Shown here: positions 23,486 through 33,699 of the stretch, piece after piece
How the letters are laid out: the number at the start of each line of letters is the position of its first letter
Position numbering within the stretch: position 1 is the first letter of the stretch
NCBI GenBank assembly: GCA_003971905.1
Contig: RSEE01000077.1
Coordinates: 1-64,000 of the forward strand
DNA length: 64,000 nucleotides
Reading direction: 5' to 3'
DNA from: Moniliella sp. 'wahieum'
Lineage: Eukaryota; Basidiomycota; Moniliellomycetes; Moniliellales; Moniliellaceae
Program-made: the position numbers and the translations under genes
The notes under the pieces: generated by a model
What the model was told of the DNA's origin: nothing
The model's database searches: none
What the model saw: only the letters and a program-made list of their open reading frames with translations

Positions 23486-24160
23486 TTATTGGACGCGACC
23501 CAGTGTGCCCACTGGTATGACCTTGGTGACATCAGACGTCACTGTGTCGAAAAGACTAGTACGGGTATCGACGACATCCGATGCACATCCAATAGCTGGC
23601 AGTGTAGGGCATTCTTGCAGCCGAATAAAGCTGAAGCCTTGTCCGCTATCTTGGTGCCGTAGTATCCTCGCGTCGTCAAAGCCAAGGGGGAAAACGACCT
23701 CTTGAGTGCGTCCCTGGTACTTGGCGTTCTTGTCGCATTCGGCATGTTCCAGCAGCCGAAGCAGCTCCTTCTCCCGGCGTTCCAATGGCGTCGCGGTGCT
23801 CTCATGCACCACCCTCCGGTACGCGCTCTGCGCCTCTTGCGTTCCCGTGTCACGCAGCGTGTGGTCCACCTCTATTCCTAATCATCTGATTGCTCCAGGC
23901 CCCATCACGCAGTAGTCGGTGCGCTGTGCCCTCCGTCCGCGCCTCGTCCCATCTTCTTCCTCCACAGTAGCTTCGTTGTGGTTGTGGGTGTCGAGGATGG
24001 AGCGCACGAGCTGGAGAATGGGCCACCGCACTGCATCATGCACCGCACCAAGCTTGGCCTGGGTGCGGGTGCAAGCCATGATGTGCTCCAGGGAGGACAT
24101 GACGCCGCACTTGCACATGCTGCGCGTGGAGCGGCACAGCGTGTGAGCTGGAGACCAGCG
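23486..24160 (-). pseudogene. Non-LTR retrotransposon C-terminal remnant (probable)
   Basis: On the minus strand, from about 24150, the frame gives HTLCRSTRSMCKCGVMSSLE then HIMACTRTQ, spacing Cys and His as C-x-C-(n)-H-(4)-C, like the zinc knuckle after the reverse transcriptase of LINE-type elements. It continues into DAVRWPILQLVRSILD. After a stop near 23880, it resumes with GIEVDHTLRDTGTQEAQSAY and NAKYQGRTQEVVFPLGFD, which recalls the Asp...Lys-x-x-Lys-Tyr...Phe-x-Pro segment at the end of such ORF2 proteins. No reverse transcriptase core, 3' tail or target duplication is visible. The assignment rests on motif spacing alone. Confidence 0.45.
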
Positions 24161-24842
24161 TGAACCTGCTTGTCAGAGAGCCGGAGGCACGGGGCGGATG
24201 GAATGGCGGAGAGTGTGGCTCAGCGGGTTTGCTGTGCTCAACCACATGGCGACCATCGGCAGCGGCCAGCTTCTGGAGCAGCTCTTGCTTAAAGTTTAAC
24301 GTTTAACCCCCCCCTGAGCGGGTCCCCTGGCGACGCACGCCTGTGGCACCGGTGGCCTGTGGCTGGTGGGCTGGAAACGTACAAAACGGCCCAACAGGAC
24401 CACTTGCCGCGACAAACTGCTCGCGCAAGCAATTGGCAATTAATACGTTTAGTATGCGTAGGAGAGTAGTGGTGGTAGTAAATACCATCAGGTGCCTCTC
24501 AGGTGGAGGCATCAGGCACGCCATCATCAGGTCTGAGCCTCCGGCCTTGTCGCGGCGTGCTAACAATCGCAGCAAAAAGAACCTTAGTGTCTAGTTGTAA
24601 ATTTCAAACACCTTGATTGGTTGGTCAGATCGGTCAGAGCGCCACATTGCTTGTTGCACCGAGTGTCTGATCGTCCCATGCGTCACACGACTCCCGCAAA
24701 GCCATTGTTCTGTAAAAAGAATCGACGGTGCGGATACCGACACCGATTGTCGGCAATGCTCTCTTAGATCTCAGAACCTCAGAGCCTTCGGCCAGAGCCT
24801 CCGGCCCCTCAGTCCTCAGGGTCTCAGGCTTTGTAGATGACC

Positions 24843-25004
24843 AGAGAGCAGGCAGTTGATGGTGTGTATTGCGTTGTACAAGAGCTACAGGGCTAGAGGA
24901 TATTCCTTTTCCTGCGGACCTGCCCGCCAGGAAGGAATATTGGAAGGATTGAACCGGAAGGTTCCGGACTGGGGCTACCGCCACCACGTACACGTGTGGC
25001 GTCA
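24843..25004 (+). repeat. Dispersed repeat, copy B
   Basis: Second copy of the repeat at 1294-1434, same orientation: AGAGAGCAGGCAGTTGATGG, GCTAGAGGATA, a GGAATATTGGAAGGA block, ACCGGAAGGTTCCGG and a GTGTGGCGTCAC end. It is about 20 bp longer than copy A because of small insertions. Confidence 0.6.
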
Positions 25005-25559
25005 CAGGTCTGAGCTTGGGCCTGAGCCTCAGGCCGCTGGGGAGGGGCTTACAACTCACGCGCTCACAGCCCTTCAAGCGCCAAGCTTTAAAAAATGCTT
25101 TTCTGCCTCAGACTCCCGCCGTACTCACAATGCGCTCCCATCTCAGAGCACAGCAAAAAGCCAGAAACAAGGGGAAGCGAATCCTGGAACAGGTAACCGT
25201 CGGTAACGTACTAAGTCCTAATCCTTTTTTGTGGCGGCTTAGTGGGAACAGATAGATGCATGATGCATGTTGGGACAGGAGCGCAGGAGTAGGTAGGAGC
25301 GCCAAGCTGGATGGCAGACGGTCTCCGGTAGCCCGGGAACAGGGGTCCCCATAGCGGGAATGCAGCGGAGCTCTGTAGCACTTGCCACCGTGGTGATGTG
25401 AACGGGTGAACGTGTTCAACGCTTAACGTTTACTAGTTACTAGTTACTAGTTACCAGTTCAACGTACTTAAAACTTAACGTGTTCAATTGAACTCAACCT
25501 TGTGAACCAGTGACCGGACCCAGGCCCCAGGACTACTACAACCGGTGACCGGTGCCCAA

Positions 25560-25770
25560 AAACAGATATGAGATCTCAGCCCTTCTGAGATCTGAGATGT
25601 GAGAAAATGCGAGACTTTGAGAACTGAGAGAGAGGCCACAGCCTGAGCCCCTGGAGCGCGGAGACTTGAGGTTGAACGTTGAGTCACTCTAGTCACTATC
25701 ACTGGTCAAGTAACTAGTCAGATCTCAGATCTATTCAGATCTTGTCAGATCCAGATCTCAGATCCTCAGA
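25560..25770. repeat. AGATCTCAGATCT palindromic word tract
   Basis: Repeated and inverted GATCT/AGATC/CTCAGATC words (for example GAGATCTCAG, CTGAGATCTGAGAT, CAGATCTCAGATCT) dominate about 200 bp. No larger repeat unit is evident. Confidence 0.55.
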
Positions 25771-27290
25771 GCTAGTCAGCCTAGTCGGCCTCGGCTTCAG
25801 GCCTCAGCGCCTCAGCCTCACCGGCCTCACCGGTTAGTGGCTATTAGTGAGAGCCATGTGCGATGGCAGGCACATAAGATCTAAGAGCGCACCAGCACCA
25901 CCGACGTGGCGCCTGAGCCTCACGCGTCACGCGTCACGCCTCACGGGTGGTGCATGCTCGTTCATCGAGTTCATCGATCATCGCCATCGATCATCCGTCG
26001 ACATCCTTGTCAACGTCCACCCATCCAACCTTCTGCAACGTGCGTTCAACACGTTCAACGTTCAACTGAACGTTGAGATCAACATCAATCCATCCCATCG
26101 CTCCAAACTCGACTCGACATGCCATTGAAGCTTGAAGCTTGAAGATTGATATTGATATTGATCCTGCAACGAAGTTGCCGGTCACCAAGTCACCGGCGTC
26201 TAACGTCGCTTAACGTTTAACGCTTACACGTAGCGCGTAAGCCCAACGCCTAACGCCGAACGACTATCGACTATCGCTTCTACCCACCACACGACCGCTC
26301 TCGGCAAAATGGCCGAGAAGCAACAGCTCAAGCTGAACGCTGAGGCGCTGAGATAGGTTGCTCACAGCTGCGCGCCGAGCACTGAGGCCGTTCTAAAGGT
26401 CCTTAAAGCTTAAGGCTAAGGCCTGCTGTGGCCCTGGGCCTTGAGTGCGAGACCAGGCGAGACCTGAAAGCTCTGTCTGGTGCATGATGCTTTTGAAGAG
26501 CGAGTGGGGCCATCAGGCATCAACTGCATCAACGCACCAACCATTTCCTTTTTTAAAGCGTGCCACGTCCAACGTTGCACGTTCACGCGTTCACGTTCAT
26601 TGATCAAATTGATCATCGATCATCATGTTCATGCAGCATCAGCGACATTGTCGTCGACGTCGACATCGGTGGGAGACTTGGAAAGCGTGGAAAGTTCCAG
26701 CATGGAAAGCTTGCTGTGGCCTGCTTACGCGCACGCGCGTCCTGGTCATGCGATTCAACAAGAAAGCAGTGGCGCTCGTAACTAGTAAGAAGCTAGAACG
26801 CATATCGAAATGCACACAGTTGCTTGGCCAAAGAGGCTAGGAGTATGTAGATGGAGAAGCAGGAGCTCTGGAGGACTAGGACTATCTCGTTTCTTCGCGC
26901 GTAGAATAGTTCTGAGTGAGTACTGAGTTACTTTGTACTTCAAGCTTCAAGTACTTAGGATTCAATATTCAGTGGCGGCGTCGGAAGGACCGAAGCACCC
27001 TGGCGAGGGTGTGGTGGGTGTGTGGTTCTGCAGAAGGAGTTCGTGGGGGGTGGGGAGAGCAGTGCATGGTTGCAGGTTGGCCCACAGGCCTCAGGGTGCA
27101 GGACCTCAGGCCTCAGGCTCAGGGCGTCACGCGCGTCACGCGTCAGTGTAGGTAGATCGAGCACAGAGTGGAGCGTGCAAGCCCAGCCAGGCCGTTTGAG
27201 AACCCAGAGAATTGAAACAGCCGGAACAGGGCGGAGAAGCACGGCGGGTGCAGAGCAAGAAGACAAAAAGCCAAGCACGGAAACGAGTGG

Positions 27291-27352
27291 CGAGAGGCGA
27301 GAGGCGAGAGGCGAGAGGCGACAGGCGAGAGGCGACAGGCGAGAGGCGAGTG
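27291..27352 (+). repeat. GCGAGAG 7-bp tandem repeat
   Basis: About eight or nine 7-bp units, GCGAGAG with GCGACAG variants. Read in one frame it gives an Arg/Gly/Glu repeat. Confidence 0.85.
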
Positions 27353-28221
27353 GTCGGTGAAGATCTGAATGATAGTGGGGAGGGTTATGCGTGATGGGCG
27401 AGGCGGGCGAGGAAGAGCGCGTGAGGCGGGGAGAGGGGAGGAGCGCTACTGGGTACGATGAGGTGCCCCGAAAATTCGTAAGTTATCCAGCCGGAGCGCC
27501 AGTCTTTGGCTGCTATCTGGGGCAGAACGCTCCGATGGATGAGATCGATGATCGCTGGTCTGAGCTCGGAGAGCGCGTGAGCGCGTGAGCACTGAGAATC
27601 GAGCAGTACGCTCCCGAGCCTGTGGAGATGGGAGATCCGCTGGCGCTGCCAGTGCCGTGTCCAACACATGCCACGCCACGCCACGCCCGCCATGGCGGTG
27701 GGAGAGCAGCAGAGAGGAGGCGTACGTTGCCAGACGCGCCTAGGGCGGCACGGGTGGCATCTGTGGCCGATAGGCTCTGCCAGTGCTCGGCTCCGGCCCT
27801 TCTCACATTGTCTGGGATCTGAGCCACCGGACAGGTGGCTGGACGCAGGGTCCGCTGGGGACCCTCTTCTTCCGGCCCCTTGTCGTGCAAGCAGGGGGCC
27901 ACCCACCGCGCTGCCGCGCACTAGCCCGCACCCACTCCACGCAGACGTGTAACATTTTGCCAACGTTCACCGGTCACCGACCGTTCAGCGCCGCAAACCT
28001 GCAAGCCCGCCGACCGTCTCTTATACCGCCTCCGTTCATCCCCCGACCCCAGCCCCCTCCCCTTCCTCCTCTTCTTCGCCCGACCCTCCACCCCCTCTCT
28101 CCCCCTCCAGCCAGCGGACAGACATACCCGCGCGCGCTCCCTCCTCCTCTTCACTTCTCTGCTTGAACGGTTCTCCCCAACCTCTTTTTTTTCCAGCCCC
28201 CAACTTCTCTTTGCTCTCACC

Positions 28222-28576
28222 ATGAACGCCTACGCTTCCGACTGTTTCAGCACCTTCTGCATGCCCTTTTTGGGCCAATGTGCGTCCCAACCTGCCCCCC
28301 TCTGTCCCAGCTCTGTGTCTTTTGCGTATTGACCCACCGCCTGGCTTTCCCGCAGTCCGCATCTGCCAAATCCTCTGCACCTGTGCCTGCTTGGACCACC
28401 GTTTCGGCTGTGGCTGGGACGCTGGTGAATTTGACCACTCGGACCAGGACGTGGACGATGTCGCTGCGGCGGCCCGGGGAGCGTCGCAAGCAAGCACGCC
28501 TGGCCAAGAAGGGGGGACCGAGCATGACCCCCTCCGCCAGCTACGCGCCCACGGCTGCCGACACTTCTGCCGATGA
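28222..28576 (+). CDS. Small cysteine-rich protein, unknown function
   Basis: A two-exon model of 92 residues: ATG 28222 in a CTCACCATGA context, a 76-nt GT-AG intron (28280-28355) and stop TGA 28574-28576. The spliced length (279 nt) is a multiple of three without any correction, unlike most genes here. The protein has nine cysteines, in an N-terminal cluster (DCFSTFC, then FRICQILCTCACLDHRFGCG) and a C-terminal pair (HGCRHFC). Between them is an acidic, Ala/Gln-rich stretch. There is no obvious signal peptide. The cysteine spacing could bind metal or be lipid-modified; I recognise no family. A different frame in exon 2 runs to 28697 and is Arg/Ser-rich, so the model needs transcript support. 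Confidence 0.45.
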
Positions 28577-30473
28577 GAAGCAACACTCCGAACGGAGGCA
28601 GAGGCCAAAGTCGAGCCCGAGCCCGAGGCTGAGACCACGACCGAACCCATTGTTCCTGTCCACCAACCATCGGCGGATCACCACCCCTCTCCGCTGAGCC
28701 AGTAACTCTCCGCCCAAGATACCGCGTACCCGCATTCAACCCCGAGGTCGTTTAATGATGTACTTGGGTGAGCTTAGGTTCTCCTTCCTGGCTGGACACA
28801 ACGGGCCTCCGATCTCATGGCTCAAGCCTCAAGTCTCAAGTCACCTTCACTCTCTTTCTTCCGACTGCATCCATCGTCCCCCCTCCCCCCTCCCCTTCAA
28901 CTCTCTGTTGAGCCTCCCGTCACCCAACTCGCGTTAGTTTTGCTTCGCTTCTTCTCTCCCTTTTTGCTGCCTAGTCTACATGCCATTCCTTCTCCACTTT
29001 CCCGCCCGCACCTCACGCTTTTACTTCCAATGCGTTTTGCTTCGTTTCTTGTTGGGCCGATCATATCGTGCGACCAAGGTCAAGCTCATGGTTATGGTTA
29101 TGGTCATGGTCATGACCAAAGTCAAGCTCTTGTCTCCCCACCTGGAACAGTCAAGTGAGCCAGGAAAGGAGACAGGGCCTCCTTTTGTTCTGTCGCCGGT
29201 CCCAAATGACCGAGTCCCACTGATTCTTGCTTGCATGGCCCAAATGTTTTTGTTGGATGTGTCCCCTGCGCATGTCGATGACGCGCGGGGGACTCGTGAT
29301 GAGTAACCGGAAGTCTCCTGCACAGCCGTCGGTGTCCTGTGGCTGGTGATTGAGAGACGCGCCTTCAATTGGGCTTCTTAGCACATAGGATCTCATGGGA
29401 AGCGAAATGGACGCGCTCGACGCTGTTAAGGGGGAGATCGGCAAAGTGTTTCGGTATCATTATGCGTCAGCGCACCTTCGTTTCGCCTCTTACGTCCTGC
29501 CTGATGGATGCCTGATGCACCTGATGGTGCTGCCTACGTATGACCTTCCCTCGGGCAATGGTGGAAGTGCATTCGACTTGGGACTTTCTTTGGAGCTCTT
29601 GTCCTGGCTCGCACAGCGCGTACAGCGCGTACAGCCACGCTGTGAGCCCTCAGGCCTCAGGCCTCGGATCTTCACACCTACTGCTTTGTTGGTTACCTTG
29701 GGTCGGGGAGCATGCGTGGTGAGTTCTGCGGGCTGGCGGGGGCGCTGTCCAAAACATCTTATATGAAACCCTCAAGAGTGCCCAGAGGTGCCCTGTCAGT
29801 GCATCAGATAGTAGGAAGGCACTGCTTGTATCTTGCTTTCGGTCGCCCAGCCTCTGTATCTATATCGCCACTCTACCTCCATCCCGATCTATAGTTCCCA
29901 TACCCAAGAGTTCGGAAGTGGTGTGAAATGCGTGACAAAGAGGGGAAGATTGGGAAGATTGGGAAGATGGGAAAGATGGGGAAGATGGGAAGATGGGGAA
30001 GATGGGGAAGATGGGGAAGATGGGTAAGAGGGGAAGACGGGAAGAAGGGGGGGGGGGGGGGGAAGGAAAGAGAGGAGATTTGATGCAGTGATAGATAGAT
30101 GGGTGACTTGTTATTCCAGGGTAAACGGAGGTGCGGTAAGCACATCAGGGGAGAAGAGTCTAGGCGAATGCTCGCAGGGGGCAGAAGATGCCGTGGCCGA
30201 GAGGGTGGAGACAACCGATTCGGACCAGCTGGGCTGCCGTACGGCCCAGAGCACGTTAAATGGGGATTCGGTAGGGGAGGGGGCATGGGAAACGCTAGCC
30301 GAGGGAGCAGCGGTGGAGGCATTGGCTGTTCCGGGAGCCGAGGCGCTCTGAACCTTGTGGTCCATCAGGAAAGGAGAAACAGTGGATGCGTACGGAGGAG
30401 GACGCTCCGGCTTGGAAGGGAGAGGAGGTACGGGCGCAGGCTGAAGGGGCCTGGGTCTGTAGGGATGGCAAGG
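28577..30473. other. Intergenic region with GGGAAGAT satellite
   Basis: Pyrimidine-rich sequence (28840-29030), an ATGGTT/ATGGTC mini-repeat (29088-29118) and the purine satellite at 29940-30062. An ATG frame at 29395-29766 (123 codons) runs through GCCTCAGG-type repeat words and has no recognisable domain, so I do not call it. Confidence 0.5.
29940..30062 (+). repeat. (GGGAAGAT)n purine satellite with terminal poly-G
   Basis: About 100 bp of GGGAAGAT/GGGGAAGAT units, ending in a run of 16 G at 30047-30062. The strand asymmetry (almost no pyrimidine other than T) makes a triplex- or slippage-prone tract. Confidence 0.85.
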
Positions 30474-32167
30474 TCACCCAGTTGAGCCACGCTGAGTTGG
30501 GCAGCCCTCGAGAGAGAGAAGCGAGGGGAGCATCTTCTTGTTGATAGGGAGCTTGGGAGAGCATAGAATGGGGGGTCGTAATGGAGAAGCCCGAGAGAGC
30601 TGGCTTGTCAGGTTCCTCGTCGGATGCCAGGCCGGGCTCCACCCATCCAACCCTTCGTCGGAGGAAGATACTTTCATCCTCTCCCCCTCGTCCCCGTACC
30701 CCGCCTCTTGCTCGCTATCATCCTCATCATCGTCATCATCATCGTCATCGTCATCGTCACCATCCTCGTTGAGCATCTCCTCGATCGTCTGTAGCACCTC
30801 TTCAAATTGGGCACGAATGATGGTCTGGCCCTCGGGCACACTGCCGTCGGCGGCAAGCCACTTGCGCCCCCCGGTAGGATTTCCGTCTTTGTCCTTCACC
30901 TCGCTGCGCATCGCATCGATCTGGTGCAGGGCGAGGCGGTAGGGATAGAGGTCACGCATGGTGTAGGGTCCGCCGTATTTGCTTACCTCCTTTAAGCACT
31001 TGGAGATGGTGGACAACTTGTTGCTGATCGGCATGAGTTCCTCACCGATAGGCTCGCTGGAGGCAACCAAGCGGTAGACCAACCCATAGCACCGTCGCAG
31101 CAGAAAGAGCAGGACCAATTGGCCTTCGGGCTGGTGTCCTTCCGAATCGATAAACTTTCCATTTACCCGCATCCGGTCAATCTCCTTCAGGGTCATTTGG
31201 TAGTTCCACAGATCCGTCTCGCGTAGCGTCCAGCGACGCGTGCGTGTCAGATCCTCCAGTTCTTTCTTGATTCCCATCAGGCGGTCATAAATCGGCTGCA
31301 GCGTCATCGGCACTTCATCCGCCCGTACATTGATCTCGTGGCAAATCTCAAATCCCTCCTCGAGGATGCCAACAAGAATGGCCTGACCTGCCGGTACACT
31401 CGACCCACCCGGTCCCAAAAACTTGCCATCAACCCTTTTGGAATCGATCCGCCTCAGCTCTTCCTGCAACGCCTTGACCTCCGCGCGAGGGATCTTGGGC
31501 CGGGCGGCAGCCGCGACAATTTGCCGCCGGAGCGAAATGAGGCGCTGATGGATGGGCACCAACTCGACCGATAGCACAGTGAGTGTGGCCTGTAAATTCC
31601 TTAGGACACGTAAACAAGTGTCGAGCTTGCGCATCATTAGCTTGGTCAAGGCAGGGGGGTGTTTGCCGGCCTCGGCATCGGCGCGAACCATGGCCTTGAG
31701 CTCAGTCAGACGGGTGGAAAACGGCTCGAGGTCCGCCTCAGTGTACACCCCGCCTTCACTGAGGTGGTCCAGGAGTTGCTTCATACAGCTCAGCTGGCAG
31801 AACGCAGCGGGCGTTTCGCGGTTACGGCCAATGGTGAGGAAAAAGAGGGACAAGAGGGAAAAGACGTCGTTCAGCGTCGTGTCCACCGGTTCCCGCATGG
31901 CACTTGGCTTTGAGCATGGCTCTCCTGAGCAGCCATGCTGGTGGTAGGCGCGTTGGCCCCAACGGCGTCTTCGTCCTCGGCTGGGGTGGCATCGTGCTCA
32001 TCACGAATGGCGTTGAGGCGAGTGACTTGCTTGATGACGGCCTTGTAGATGTCCAGCACCTGGGCACGGGTGTACTGGCCGCTGTCCTTTTTGAGGCGGG
32101 TGAGGCGGTTGCGGATGTCGACGAGGGCTTCGAGGATGGGCTGCTCGGCGGCAGGAATTGCAGACAT
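30474..32167 (-). CDS. CUB1: UPF0662 family protein, Cub1-like
   Basis: A conserved fungal family of about 550 residues (S. cerevisiae YPL260W/Cub1) genetically linked in yeast to DNA repair and proteasome function; its biochemistry is unknown. From ATG 32167: AIPAAEQPILEALVDIRNRL, then DSGQYTRAQVLDIYKAVIKQ. One frame shift occurs near 31900 without splice signals. The remaining 470 residues are open and helical, with repeated segments of the type KFLGPGGSSVPAGQAIL, KFIDSEGHQPEGQLVL and KWLAADGSVPEGQTI. These mark three similar repeats. A poly-Asp/Glu tract (about 30720-30770) precedes a low-complexity C-terminus. The repeats, order and length fit the family. Confidence 0.85.
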
Positions 32168-33067
32168 GACGGTGGTGGTGGGGAGCGAGACTGGTTTGGG
32201 CGGCGGTCAGACGGCGGAATTTAATTGGTCCGGCCATCCCCCATGTGTGGGATGCGCCTGAACGACGCAGAGGAGCCGGATATCGATCGCGACGAATCGG
32301 CCGCGCCTCCGCCTTGTCGTTTCGGCTCTAGCCGGCCAGCAGGGCTACTCGATACCAGCTTACCAGCCACTGGGTTCGGCCTTGGGCAAGACACGACACC
32401 CGCGGAGGTACCCAGCGAGGCGCAGCTCAGCACGCTCCCGTGTTCGCGATGCGCAGCCCGCCGCCGCTCAGCCGCCGCGTGCCGTCGCCGCGGCCCCGCC
32501 TGGCCAGCGCCCCCCACGCCGCTCGACACTCCGACTCAGCTGGGCACACATGATGCGTGACAGGCATGGCGCAGGTTCCCATCCTGCTCCTGGTCACCTG
32601 GCCGCTGCTCGGCCCTGCTCGGCATCGGAACTAGGAGAATGCTCATGCACTCAGTACTCATGTCCGATGATGTCCGAAGCGCCGTGAACATTTCTTCTCC
32701 ACTTCAAAACGCCTGTAACCGAACAGCCCGCAGGCCATTCTACGCTTCGTCCAGTACTACCTACCCCAGGCGGTCTCTTGGTTACTGTCTTCCAGCCTCC
32801 GAACCTCGTAGCAGCCGGGACACCAGCCATCCCCGCGGCTTTAATCCCTGATCCTCGTCGATTGTCCATCGTCTCCATCGTCCATCGTAATCTCCATCGT
32901 CCTTCGTCCATATACTAGTGACCCACGGTGTACTGTTCTACCACGGTCCGAGGCGCAGCCATGGTCTCCGGTGCGCCCGAATCCCTCGAGGTGTAGGTGC
33001 CCTCCATTGCTGATCTGCCGGACGGGCTTGGTCCGTTTCTTCTGTGGTCCAACATGAATGCAATGGG
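32168..33067. other. Intergenic region between Cub1-like gene and tRNA
   Basis: Holds a GC-rich stretch (32250-32620) without recognisable coding, and the TCCATCGTC repeat at 32858-32910. No gene supported apart from the tRNA to its right. Confidence 0.55.
32858..32910 (+). repeat. TCCATCGTC tandem repeat
   Basis: Five to six imperfect units of (T)CCATCGTC, with one unit expanded by TAATC and one TCCTTCG variant. Confidence 0.7.
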
Positions 33068-33073
33068 AAAAAA
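33068..33073 (-). terminator. RNA polymerase III terminator of tRNA-Gly
   Basis: Six T on the minus strand, two bases beyond the end of the acceptor stem. Confidence 0.85.
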
Positions 33074-33075
33074 GT

Positions 33076-33179
33076 GCACTCGCTGGGATTCGAACCCGGG
33101 CAACAACTTATGCTAGCTCCTCGTGATGGAACCCCAATGGCATGGGAAAGTTGCATCTTAACCACTTGATCACGAGTGC
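33076..33179 (-). tRNA. tRNA-Gly(CCC) with 33-nt intron
   Basis: On the minus strand, from 33179: acceptor stem GCACTCG pairs perfectly with the 3' CGAGTGC. T8-G9, then a D arm with three pairs (ATC/GAT) and loop AAGTGGTTAA. Anticodon stem CAACT/AGTTG is perfect, with loop TTCCCA plus A38, giving anticodon CCC. A 33-nt intron follows position 37, as in all nuclear tRNA introns. It contains TGGG, complementary to CCCA, the expected anticodon-intron helix. T loop TTCGAAT closes a 5-bp stem with one C-A mismatch. Mature length is 71 nt before CCA. Internal A box (TGATCAAGTGG region) and B box (GGGTTCGAATCCC) are present, and a T6 terminator follows. Confidence 0.9.
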
Positions 33180-33699
33180 TTGTGTGGCTTGCACGGATAC
33201 GAAAGATATACAATGTCATCTACAAGTTTTGTCTCCTTCATTCACTTGTGATCACCTGATGGCCCAGACCCATGGACCGAGCTGGGCTGCGAGCTGGGGG
33301 CAGACACTTGGCCACTGGCCTGCGCCACATCACACGCACGGAGAAGCAGCCGCCTCGAGTGGGACGCAGCCAGGGAGCGGATCAGCGCGATCAGCGATCG
33401 GCGCTCAGCGGCGATGACCGATGATGGCGAGGCTTGCGGCCCAGGGGCAGTGTCGATCGGCAACGTCCAACCCTACTGGCAGCTGGTGGGGCCTCCTGCG
33501 GCCTGGGCCTGCCGCCGACGCAAGCCAAGCGCTGGGCATTGCAACTTGAAACGTCGTGCGCTCTTCGCGAGGAGGCTCACGCTAACACCCGCCCGGCACC
33601 CACGCCCACTTGCGCCCCGCTGGGCGGCTCTACTGGCTACTGGCCAGCGACCACCATCCTGCCCCTGCGTCTCTGTCGCCGCCTGGCGTGTCGCGCGCC

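Larger units (their letters stand above)
21998..28221. other. Gene-poor, repeat-rich region
   Basis: 6.2 kb without a supported intact gene. It holds a decayed non-LTR retrotransposon fragment (23480-24160), copy B of a dispersed repeat (24843-25004), and tracts of short words: AGATCTCAGATCT (25560-25770), GCCTCAG (25790-25835), CGTCACG (25920-25945, 27120-27145), AACGTT/GTTTAAC (24290, 25418-25475, 26040-26075, 26205-26225) and ATCGATCATC (25970-26000, 26600-26624). A GCGAGAG tandem lies at 27291-27352. The remaining sequence shows nothing I can name. Confidence 0.6.

Noticed and set aside
29395..29766. 123-codon ATG frame
   Set aside because: Its second half consists of the intergenic GCCTCAGG and CAGCGCGTA repeat words, so coding is unlikely.
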